From: Effrenium voratum
Lineage: Eukaryota; Sar; Dinophyceae; Suessiales; Symbiodiniaceae
DNA length: 64,000 bases
NCBI GenBank assembly: GCA_963377175.1
Contig: CAUJNA010003779.1
Location: 219,391 to 283,390 of the forward strand
Reading direction: 5' to 3'
The notes beneath the pieces were generated by a model, which was not told the origin of the DNA, searched no databases, and saw nothing but the letters and a program-made list of their open reading frames with translations. Position 1 is the first letter of the stretch; every line of letters starts with the position of its first letter. This document shows positions 41,505-49,529 of this stretch, one piece after another. The position numbers were made by a program, and so were the translations under genes.

Positions 41505-42040
41505 AGTCGCCGCTGAGCTGGCCTCAAAGCTGGACAGCAGCGCGCTGGCGCCGGCAATTGCGCCTCTGGCCACGGCAGCCGGCCCTGGCCACCACGGACG
41601 GACAGGTGGCCACGCACGGAAGCAGCATCGCAGCGCTGCAGAGCTTGCTGACCACGGACGGGTCTCTCCAACAAAGGGCGTGGTGGCCACGAAGAGCACC
41701 CCGACGGCGTGGATCTGAAGCTGTCCAACTACAGCACCACGGCGGCCATGAACGGCTCCAGCCAACAACGCCACGCTGGCCACGGTGGCGGCCAACTGCG
41801 GCCTCAAGACGGTGGTGCCGCTGAAGCACGAGTTCCTCGACGGAGGGGCCGACGACGTCACGCTGGCCACCCTGGGCGAGGTGCTGCTGGAGCCCACGCT
41901 CACCACGCTAGGCAATTTTCTGGTGCGCTCCAACAGCCAGAGCTCCGTGGCCTCGGCCAGCTTCACGGTGGGAGGCTTCCAGCTGGAGGGCTACGCCATG
42001 ACCCTGAGCGCCTTCGCCTGGAACATCGTGCGCACCTAGT
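41505..42040 (+). pseudogene. Tail-fibre copy D, fragment
   Basis: Pieces in shifting frames match copies A and B: AELASKLDSSALAPAIAPLA, GVVATKS, LKLSNYSTTAAMNGSS, then in a clean frame LKTVVPLKHEFLDGGADDVT, LATLGEVLLEPTLTTLGNFL and LEGYAMTLSAFAWNIVRT with a stop at 42039. The start is missing; the fragment follows block N, as the tail-fibre start does in copy C. Confidence 0.65.
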
Positions 42041-42284
42041 AGTTGGTGCTGAGGGGCGTGTGAAGGTCAGAATAAAGGGAACACATCCACGGACGCGAAG
42101 CTGGGTATAGCTGGCATAACCACTGAAGTAAGCCAATGACCGGATGAAGATCTTGCTTCAAGATGCGCTCACTAGACAGGAGACGCTGTATGCCCGAGCA
42201 AAGCTTCTGGCGCTTGCTAATAGGCACCGGCCAGCCAATCCAATCAATACTGTGCCCAATCTGAGCACTCCCTGGACATAGCGG

Positions 42285-42440
42285 CAAGAATCACGCCGCT
42301 GGAGGTCGACAGCAAGGTGGCCAACGCTCTCCTGGGCGTCTCACCGCCACAGCGCTGGCCTCCAAAGCTCGCAGTCAAGACGCCTCCATCTCGGGGCTGC
42401 AGGCCTCCACGGACGCCAGTGCCCTGACAGCGTACTAGGG
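42285..42440 (+). pseudogene. Tail-fibre neck fragment
   Basis: Frames give ITPLEVDSKVANALLG, ALASKARSQDASISGLQAST and DASALTAY, an Ala/Ser heptad coil like the tail-fibre neck but from a different sub-region or variant. Broken by a one-base shift. Confidence 0.45.
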
Positions 42441-42585
42441 GTCATTATTTTGCAGCCACACGTCTGCAGCGTTTTCTTCGAATCCTTCGCAGGACGAGGT
42501 CATTTCCTGGACGGACAAGTGCTAGGAGCCTCTCGGGTAGAATAGAATCCATTTGGAAAACCCCCTCAAAGAGAGAGCTTGCAAC
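42440..42585 (-). pseudogene. Conserved short ORF, inverted copy
   Basis: Reverse complement of 26745-26880 with substitutions. The minus frame starts MDSILPERLLALVRPGNDLV, then RRIRRKRC. In the other copy this ORF lies just after the integrase end. Unknown function. Confidence 0.45.
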
Positions 42586-42587
42586 AA

Positions 42588-42668
42588 TGATCCATGGTTG
42601 ACTCTTGTTGCCGCAACATTATTTCAAAATTGCTCCATGGTTGACTCTTGTTGCCGCAATATTGCAAC
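42588..42668. repeat. Tandem pair of a 28-bp repeat
   Basis: CCATGGTTGACTCTTGTTGC plus CGCAA occurs twice, about 48 bases apart. Small duplication with no gene. Confidence 0.75.
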
Positions 42669-42764
42669 AAAAGTGTACGCCAAGCGCTGACCCCACAGTC
42701 TCCGGGCTTCTTGCTATATGGGTCTCACAAGGCGCCACTGAACCTCCACTCTCCACCGGGTCCA

Positions 42765-42888
42765 CTCTCCCCCGGGTCCTTGCTATATGTACTATGTGTG
42801 CCTTATGGCCCTATATAGCACATAAAGTACAGATTTTCGCGCGTACAGAATAAGTAATACATATAGCAAGGATAGGGACCCGGGGGAC
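42765..42888. repeat. Inverted repeat, possible MITE
   Basis: The left side TCCCCCGGGTCCTTGCTATA and the right side in reverse (TATAGCAAGGAT...GGACCCGGGGGA) form arms of about 24-28 bp with a few extra bases on the right. The inside holds a second, smaller inverted repeat (ACTATGTGTGC/GCACATAaAGT). About 120 bp in all. Confidence 0.55.
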
Positions 42889-42911
42889 TGTGAGGGTTCG
42901 GCGGCTTGGTG

Positions 42912-42992
42912 CCTGCCGCGCCTGCCTGGCATAGAAGTGCCGCGCTACCTGCCCGGCATAGAAGCCTCCATCCGGCCGCGCCACTTGGCATA
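42912..42992. repeat. GC-rich repeat module, reverse copies
   Basis: Two to three reverse-orientation copies of the module seen at 38.6-39.1 kb (CCTGGCATAGAAG, CCTGCCCGGCATAGAAGCC, GGCCGCGCCAC). Confidence 0.7.
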
Positions 42993-43024
42993 GACGCCAC
43001 GCCAGCGTACGCGCCGCGCGCATT

Positions 43025-43190
43025 CTTGTTTCGCACGATTTTGCATGGTTTTTGACATGGTTTTTGCATGGGTTTTGCATGGTGCGGTTGCATGACATGA
43101 TTTTGACATGACATCTTGTTTTTGCATGACATGATTTTGAACATGACATTTTGACATGTTTGTTTTTTGCACGGTTTTGCGTATCATGTG
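43025..43190. repeat. TTTTGACATG / TTTTGCATG repeat tract
   Basis: Ten-base words GACATGATTTT and GCATGGTTTTT repeat irregularly. Minus frames are Lys/His/Met-rich low-complexity. Non-coding. Confidence 0.7.
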
Positions 43191-43290
43191 GTTCAAGCCC
43201 CAATGCCCCTCCCCCTCACCCCCCCCACCTTTTTTTCCTGTCAGGTGTACATCCTGGAGAACTTCGCGGCGCTGGGCGGGAGGCGGGGCG

Positions 43291-43575
43291 GTGCCGAGCG
43301 GGCACCTAGGTAGACGTGCCGAGCAGGCACTGTGCCGAGCGGGCACTAGTAGGTAGACGTGCCGAGCGGGCACAGTGCCGAGCAGGCACCGTACCCCGGT
43401 GCCGAGCGGGCACCGTGGGGGTGCCAGTGCCGAGCGGGCACTTGCAGTGCCGAGCGGGCACTTGTAGGCACTATGGCGCCGAGCGGGCGCCGTAAGAGTG
43501 CCAGTGCCGAGCGGGCGCCGTAGGACGTGCGGGCACCGTAGGACGTGCCGAGCGGACCCGGTGCCGAGCGGGCAC
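43291..43575. repeat. Array of about 12 identical mini-hairpins
   Basis: The 15-base unit GTGCCGAGCGGGCAC (5-bp stem GTGCC/GGCAC, loop GAGCG or GAGCA) occurs about 12 times at irregular spacing of roughly 5-25 bases. One unit near 43475 is GGCGCC-GAGCG-GGCGCC, a paired change that keeps the stem. Spacers differ in sequence. No adjacent gene explains it. Confidence 0.8.
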
Positions 43576-43664
43576 TGTAGGAGGCACAGCGCCAATCAGG
43601 CGCAGCTTGGAGCAGGCGTTGTGGGCCACTGTGAAAGTGGCGTGGAGGCCACTGTGAAAGTGGT

Positions 43665-43800
43665 TGAGTACTGGCTCGCCCAACGGCCCTTAGTACTGGC
43701 TCGCCCAACGGCCCCTTAGTACTGGCTTGCCCAACGGCCCCTTAGTACTGGCTCGCCCAACGACTCTGAGTACACTCTGAGTACTGGCTCGCATCGTTTG
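43665..43800. repeat. TACTGGCTCGCCCAACG tandem repeat
   Basis: Four to five copies of a roughly 26-base unit, TAGTACTGGCTCGCCCAACG plus GCCCCT, with one variant using ACTCTGAG. Non-coding. Confidence 0.8.
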
Positions 43801-43814
43801 ATGGCTCGCCCAAC

Positions 43815-43975
43815 GTGGCTTCGCGCCACCTGCCCGGCATAGAAGCCCTGCCGCGCCTGCCTGGCATAGAAGCCCCCGGCCGCGCCATCTGCCTGGCATT
43901 GAAGCCTCCGCTGCCGCGCCACCTGCCCGGCATCGGAGCCTCCAGCCGGAGGCTCCGATGCCGAGCCCCGCGCAA
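43815..43975. repeat. GC-rich repeat module, second reverse group
   Basis: Four copies of GCCACCTGCCCGGCATAGAA or close variants (TGCCTGGCATTGAAG, CCTGCCCGGCATCGGAG), the reverse of those at 38.6-39.1 kb. The end GGAGCCTCCAGCCGGAGGCTCC is a further palindrome. Confidence 0.75.
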
Positions 43976-44034
43976 CCCGAGGTCGGAAAGGATTGCCCCA
44001 CTCAATCCTATGCCCAACACAGGCTTGCCCCGCT

Positions 44035-44059
44035 CAATCCTGTGCCCAATACAGGATTG
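44035..44059. repeat. Hairpin next to the nuclease gene end
   Basis: Perfect 9-bp arms CAATCCTGT/ACAGGATTG with loop GCCCAAT, just downstream (minus sense) of the nuclease stop codon at 44078. A related half-copy precedes it. Could act as a terminator. Confidence 0.7.
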
Positions 44060-44077
44060 ACAGGATTGCCCGGTACT

Positions 44078-44936
44078 CTAGGCGAGCGCGCTGTTCTCCG
44101 CGTCCCGGTCGTAGAAGAGAAAGAGGCGGGTGAACGGCGCCTCCGGCTCGCGCGCCAGCAGCTCGCCCAGCAGGCGGATCAGCTGCGCGCGGCGCTCCTT
44201 CTTGGTGGTCCGCCGCGTCATGCCGGCAATCTTGAAGGCGTCCGGTTGTAGCGCAGCACCAGCAGCTTGTGGCCGCTGCCGAGCGCCACGCTGGCGGCCA
44301 TGTCGAAGTCCCTGCGCACGTCGCAGCTGGGGTCGTAGGCCTTATGCTGCTCCTCGTCAACCTCCAGCAGGACGTAGCCCCACGGAGTCGGCAGGGCAAA
44401 GTCCGCGAAGGCGTGGGCCGTCTCCGACTCCAACCCGCAGCCGCGGAAGGGCAGGTAGTGCTGGTACTCAAGGGTGATCTGCGCGTCGCGGAGCGCTTGG
44501 TGTACCTCAAGCTCCTTACTCTTGGTCACCGCGCGCGGGTTGTCGCCGTGCATCGTTCGCATGTGTCGCAGCAAACTCAGCGCTCCGGCGAAGGGGAGAT
44601 CTTGCCGAGGACAGCCCTCAATTTGACACACAAAACAGGTGCAGTCGCGGCACTCAGCCCGCCTCCGCCCGTGCACGCAGACCGACGTGCCGCCGCAGTC
44701 GCAGCACTCAGCTCGCCTCCGCCCGTGCACGCAGACCGCCGCGCCGCCGCAGTCGCAGCACTGGGCCCGCTGTCGCCCATGCTCGCAGACCGACGCGCCG
44801 CCGCACGAGCGGCACTGGTACCGCCGCCGCCCATGCTCGCAGACCGACGCGCCGCCGCAGCGTCTGCGCTATGCTGCCGAAGCCTGTGCGGATCCTTGTA
44901 GACGGCCTTGATGGTTTGTCTGCGGGCGTCAGCCAT
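44078..44936 (-). pseudogene. Zinc-repeat / PD-(D/E)XK endonuclease gene, frameshifted
   Basis: From MADARRQTIKAVYKDPHRLR the protein enters four to five zinc repeats (for example CVHGRRRAECCDCGG) and a C2H2-like finger (CQIEGCPRQ...LLRHMRTMH). A nuclease-like domain follows: AHAFADFALPTPWGYVLLEV then DEEQHKAYDPSCDVRRDFDM. D...E-V-D-E-x-Q-H plus a downstream D-x-R-R is the pattern of PD-(D/E)XK endonucleases in algal viruses and mobile elements. One frame break lies in the first zinc repeats and another near 44247 (after VLRYN); the third frame carries the likely C-terminus to 44078. It could nick DNA for homing or viral replication. Confidence 0.65.
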
Positions 44937-46428
44937 GTTTCTTATGGGTTCTTGCCGCTGGGCCTGCCAGGCTTCCACCTCCTCCAGCCGGCCCCCTTGC
45001 ATTCCCGCAGAGCACGCTGGTGAGGTGCGAGTAGTCGAGCGTGATCATCTTGGTGCCGTCGCTCCAGCTTGCGGCGCCCGTTAGGTTTTTCCACTTTGTT
45101 CCTGCTAAGTCGTTTAAGGCGAAGCCCAGCCTCAGGTCCTCGCTCATGTCCGGGCGTTTGTACTGCTTGGCCTCCACGGAGTCGAACAGCTGCAGCAGCT
45201 CTGCCACGTCGGCCTTGGCCATCTCCGTCTTCACCCGGCTGTCCGACAAATTTGTGAAGCTCGTGTTGCAGACCACGTTGCCCGTGTTGCCTGCGATCAC
45301 AAGGCAGCCGGGGTTCTTCTGGTTTGTGGTCAGCGTCGAGAGGCTCTTCGTCTGCACCAGCGCCTCGTCGTTGATCATGATGAGCTCACACTGGTGCGCC
45401 CCACCGTCCCGTTTTAGGAAGACCCTCGCGCTCTGGTTGCCCAGCAGCCGCAGCTCCGGGCCGCTGTCGGAGGCCGCGCTGTTGTTGGAGATCTGCAGCT
45501 TGCTCCAGAAGTCGGAGGTGTTGGTCACGATAAGCGTGTTGGACGCGAAGAGCTGCGGAGCGGAGACCGTGCCCGAGCTTGTCACGTCGCCACACACCAC
45601 GCTGCCCGTCAACACTCCGCCGCTCATGGCCGTGAAGGTGCAGTCCAGGCTCTCGCAGTCCAGCGGACCCGCGGAGGCCGCCCCGGTGATCGTCAGCGTG
45701 GCGCCCGTGACCGCTCCGGTGGCTGCGAGGCTCGCCGCGGTCGCTGCGCCCGAGGCCGTCAGCGTGCCCGCCCACCGTGGTGAAGTTCCCGGCGTTGGCC
45801 GTGTTGTTGATGGTAAGAGTGCTGCCCGTGATTCCGGTGGCCGAGCCCACGCTGGCCGCGCCGGTGATGCTCAGCGAGCTGCCCTGGACGACAGCGTGGC
45901 TCCGGCGACGGCGCCGGTGGCTGTGAGCGCTGCGCAGGAAATGGCGCCCGAGGCGTCCACGCCCGTCGTGAACACATCGGTGCAGTTCACGTCGCTGCTG
46001 TGCAAGCTGGTCGCAGCCCACGTTGCCCTGCGCGGTGAGCCCGTCCAGCGTCGCCAAGCCCGTGAGGGCCAGCGAGTCGGCCAGCAGGTCCGTCACGGAG
46101 ACCGACTCTCCCGCGAAGGCCGAGGCCCTGATCTGCATGCTGTACAGGTCCAGCGTGCCCGCTGACTGCTGCACCAGCCCGGGGATCGCTCCGAAGCGCA
46201 GCTTTGCGACTCTGCCCGGTGGCACCGAGGCGCCGTGCTCCAGACACCCTGCGCGGCCGTGACCCGTGGTCAGCGCTGCGATGCTGCTTCCGTGCGCGGC
46301 CACCTGTCCGTCCGTGGTGGCCAGGGCCGCCGCCGTGGCTAGAGGCGAAATTGCCGGCGCCAGCGCGCTGCTGTCCAGCTTTGAGGCCAGGACCTCCGGA
46401 TGTTGCCCGTGACAGGTCCTTCAAACAT
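44929..46428 (-). pseudogene. Tail-fibre copy C with peptidase-S74 chaperone end
   Basis: It starts MFEGPVTGNI at 46428, but the coiled coil is cut short. The shaft reads VQQSAGTLDLYSMQIRASAF, ESVSVTDLLADSLALTGLAT and STLTINNTANAGNFTTVGG-type repeats. The best-kept part is the last 230 codons (45627-44929): VVCGDVTSSGTVSAPQLFAS, ELRLLGNQSARVFLKRDGG, then NTSFTNLSDSRVKTEMAKAD, VAELLQLFDSVEAKQYKRPD and EDLRLGFALNDL. LSDSRVKTEM...RLGFALND is the intramolecular chaperone (peptidase S74) signature, which trimerises tail fibres and cleaves itself off. Frameshifts in the shaft and near the end show it is a relic. Confidence 0.75.
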
Positions 46429-46516
46429 GTTTTCTTAGGAGCGACCTAAGTCTGGTCGTGTGTTACGTACGTGTAACACGGGTTGTCATCTCGTTGTAGC
46501 ATGGCCATGCGATGCT

Positions 46517-46588
46517 TTGAGGGAAAATATCCCTCAATTCAACTTCCCGTGCTACCAGTACATGAAGTGAGGGAAAATATCCTTCACT
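46517..46588. promoter_or_regulatory. Tandem AAATA-loop hairpins
   Basis: Arms TTGAGGGA/TCCCTCAA (46517-46537) and AGTGAGGGA/TCCTTCACT (46566-46588). Identical pair at 26452-26521; the second also at about 41311-41333 reversed. Confidence 0.65.
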
Positions 46589-46623
46589 TATGCTACCGCT
46601 CGCTGTACCGTGGTTATGACGAA

Positions 46624-46714
46624 TTGACCGATGGCGTCGGTCAAAATGCTTGGGACACCTCGGCCTGTGGCACATGATGAACTGACCGATGTAGCACATG
46701 ATGAATTGACCGAT
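46624..46714. promoter_or_regulatory. Iteron-like TTGACCGATG motifs
   Basis: Three copies at 46624, 46682 (CTGACCGATG) and 46705. The first is followed by its inverse, giving 8-bp arms TTGACCGA/TCGGTCAA and loop TGGCG. ATGATGAAYTGACCGATG repeats with about 23-base period. Reverse copies at 41190-41288, and variants upstream of copy B at 38326 and 38454. Confidence 0.6.
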
Positions 46715-47728
46715 GTGGCTATGCATTGTGTGCGCAGTTTTTTTAGGACAAAGACCGAAAGCTTGTGTCAGGGCGACATGGACCGTGGTACGCCTTGGGG
46801 GCTCAAGCGCTTCCTTGTCTCAGTGGTTATGACCTGCGGCCGGGCATTAATGAACCAACCGAACCAACCTTGCCCATTAATGAATCAGCCCGTTCCATTA
46901 TTGACTCAAACTTGCCAAGAACAAAGTCCTCTCGGGAACTTGGCCGCTTTTGCGCACTTTTCGGCCCAAAAGAGAGCGGTGACAAAGCGGTGACAAGCGG
47001 TGACAAGCTCGGCGGGATGGAGTTCGCCTGTTTCCGGGCTGAAAGCGGAATCCTGAGCAGTCTGGAGCCTGCTTTCGACCGAAAACGAGCGAAACTTGAG
47101 GCTCAGGCGTCCCACTTGCCGTCCGACACGGCAAAACAAACTTTTCAGAGTTGGCCGTTTTGAGCGCTTTTTGCACCAAGCCAGACGGAGCGGTGGCAAA
47201 GGCGGTGACAAGTTCGGCGTCGCAAGCCGAAACCTCGGCGGGCTGCCGCGTTCCGAGCCCGGTCCTCGGCTGGCTGTCGTGCCGCGGAAAACCCTGCGAA
47301 GAACGAAGTCCTCCGGAACTCGGGAACTGGACCGCTTTTGCGCACTTTTTCGACCCAAAAGCGAGCGTTGACGAAGCGGTGACGAACGGTGACAAGCTCG
47401 GCGGGATGGAATTTGCCTGCTTTTCCGGGCAGAAAACGGAATCCCGAGCGTCTGGAGCCCGATTTCGACCGAAAACGAGCGAATTTGGAGGCTCAGGCGC
47501 CACATTTGACGTCTGACACGAAAAAACGAACTTTTCGGAGTTGGCCGTTTTGAGCGCTTTTTGCACCAAAAACGGAGCGGTGACAGAGACCGGTGACATC
47601 GGAAAAACGTTCAGCTGGATGGAGAATTCGGCTGTTTTGCAGGGTTTTTGGACCAAAAAACCAAAATTAATTGGTCCCAAAAAGCCTTATTTCCTTACTA
47701 CTCCCATCGTCCGCCGAACGGAAAAGGG

Positions 47729-48130
47729 ATGACAACGATCTACGTGGACAGCCGCAAGAGGGTGGCCGGCTCGGACAGCGACTTTGAGGTTGACCTGGCC
47801 GACAGCTTCCTGTCCACGGACCGGCGCCCGGCTGGCGCTGCTCCTGAACGACCTGGAGCTGCCGCCTCTCCGACCAAGCCCTTCAGCGTGGGCCACATGC
47901 TGGGCCCGAGCTTGGGCAGCAGGTCTTTGAGTTCGTCCGGATGATGGCGCACAACGAGGTCTACCTGCGTTGCGCCCAGCTGGCCAACGCCAGCCAAGTG
48001 CTGGGCAACCTGGGCGACGACATCCTCTCCAAGATCACGCTGAAGAGAAGAGCGGCGTGGGCACCATTGTGGAGACAGGGTCGGACGACGGGCGCTTCAT
48101 GGGGTTGAGAGGCCCCGTCACCCTGAGGCA
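47729..48130 (+). pseudogene. Penton-like minor capsid gene, 5-prime fragment
   Basis: The ATG at 47729 starts MTTIYVDSRKRVAGSDSDFE then VDLADSFLSTDRRPA. The I-Y-V-D-S-R-x-R-x-x-G-x-x-S-D-F opening is typical of penton-type minor capsid proteins of Polinton-like viruses. After frame breaks at about 47815-47890 the sequence continues FEFVRMMAHNEVYLRCAQLA, NASQVLGNLGDDILSKITL and TGSDDGRFMGLRGPVTLRQ, also capsid-like. It is then cut off by LINE 2. In a virus this would form the vertices of the particle. Assignment rests on motif style and neighbours. Confidence 0.5.
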
Positions 48131-48259
48131 GACCACTAGTGATAGGATTCAAAGCGAAGTTGAGGAACCTCATTTCCTTCGGCAAGGCAGCTCATCAATG
48201 GAGTGGGCAACTTGTTGAAAAAACGGGTGCTGACATCGTGCAGCAGACCTTGTCGGCCA

Positions 48260-48960
48260 TGCTAACTTGCTTCAAGCGTTGAACAAAATTGCTGTCGAGC
48301 GTGGATTGAACGAGATCCGACCTGCTGGTCCTAAGGGTGCTAAGACTGCTGAGTGGAAGCCCCATGCTTGTGATTTTCGTCTTTGTGGAGACTTCTTTCA
48401 TTCCCGATGGTACTGCTCCGCCTGTAGTCGATCGGTTGACCAGCACTGGTTGTGGAGTTGTTCTCATTGACGTTGCAGACGTGAGCCTGTCTTGCTGTAT
48501 GGAACTCGTAAGCCACGTAAACAACCGCCGACAGCAAAAGGGGGCACTTCCGCCTCAGATCCGTGGCTCATCAAAGACCCGTGGAGTAGTCATTCAGCAA
48601 CGACATCAGTTGCTGCAGGCGCCGGTTCTAGTGCGGCAGTCACGACCAAGCATTGAGGCAGCAGGAAGCTCGGGTGGTTTGGAGAAGCAGCTTCAGCTCA
48701 TTTGTGCATCCACAGAACAAAACACTGCCAGAACCGATGACATGGAGAAAAAACAAGCCTCATTCAGCCGCGACGTCAAGCAGGAGTTCGAAGAAGTTTC
48801 TGGGCAGTTGGTTGGATTCAAGGACACTCTTGAACAGTGTTGGCCGCTGCACTTGAGAGGCAAAGCAAAGAATTCCTTTGCGCGTTGAAGAAAAGCCCCC
48901 GTGGCGAAGCAGATCCGTCCAAGAAGCAAAGGATCAGTGATGAAGAGAGCATGTTGTGAC
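48260..48960 (+). CDS. LINE 2 ORF1-like region
   Basis: Broken over frames: LQALNKIAVERGLNEIRPAG and EWKPHACDFRLCGDFFHSRW (one frame), then ASDPWLIKDPWSSHSATTSV. A coiled coil follows in another frame (QNTARTDDMEKKQASFSRDV, KQEFEEVSGQLVGFKDTLEQ). The end LERQSKEFLCALKKSPRGEA, DPSKKQRISDEESML has the basic-then-acidic tail seen in LINE 1. Likely an RNA-binding, oligomerising ORF1-like product. Confidence 0.5.
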
Positions 48961-49529
48961 ATCATGGGAGCCCTCCCAATTCGGTGCATGTGTCCTGCAT
49001 AGTGATGGCTTCTGGCTGGAAGAAGCAGGACATTGAATTTGGTGCGATCGCTTTGTGCTTGTTGCTCGTTGGCTTGAGTGTGCAGCAGCTTCAGTGGCAC
49101 TTGGCATTTCACTGCCAGTTGCATGGTACGAGTGAAGATGGAGCTTGGATGCTCTCTGGGCTTCGTCGGAAAACTGTGGTTTCTCAGGGCTTTGTCCTGC
49201 AGAGCCCTTGGGGTGATTGCCCAACCCGCCTCAGGTTTGCGCCTCTCTTTCTTGGAGTGGGTTAGGATACAGCTGGGCCCAAATTGGCAGGCTGCCAATA
49301 CAATTGAGGTGCATGATATGGTGAAAAACTGGCCGCTTCTGATGATCGATGTTGAAGTGGGTGACAACCCGCGTGTGCTGACTTATGTTGTGGACAAGGG
49401 GGCTTTCCTGTGGAAGCTCCCGATTGATTTGATGTGTTCCGATCACTTGATGAGACATACCCTGACCCGTAATTTCTTTGCTGGAAACTCCAACTCCCCT
49501 GTTGCTTTCTTTGCGGATGGCAAAGGTCG

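Larger units (their letters stand above)
46429..47728 (+). other. Conserved non-coding block N, copy 2
   Basis: Lies between two divergently read genes: tail-fibre copy C (minus) and the penton-like gene (plus). Next to the tail fibre are a roughly 40-base variable part and two AAATA-loop hairpins (46517-46537, 46566-46588). Then TTGACCGATG motifs at 46624, 46682 and 46705, one forming a hairpin (46624-46644). Then long GTGACAAGC-rich tandem units (46915-47600) and CCTTACTACT at the right border. It is the reverse complement of 40250-41345. A bidirectional promoter or replication origin is plausible. Confidence 0.65.

Noticed and set aside
26745..42585. A confirmed 15.8-kb Polinton delimited by terminal inverted repeats
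   Set aside because: The inverted segments look coding, the left one continues outward into integrase-end sequence, and I see no matching outer ends or target duplications. Kept only as a possibility.
43291..43575. CRISPR-like array
   Set aside because: The repeated unit is only 15 bases and palindromic, spacers are 5-25 bases and irregular, and no cas gene is nearby; setting is eukaryotic.
34900..48130. Bacterial prophage or contaminant contig
   Set aside because: Tail-fibre genes alone would suggest phage, but they are interleaved with eukaryotic LINEs, a polymerase III SINE, a retroviral-type integrase and a copia element on one contig.
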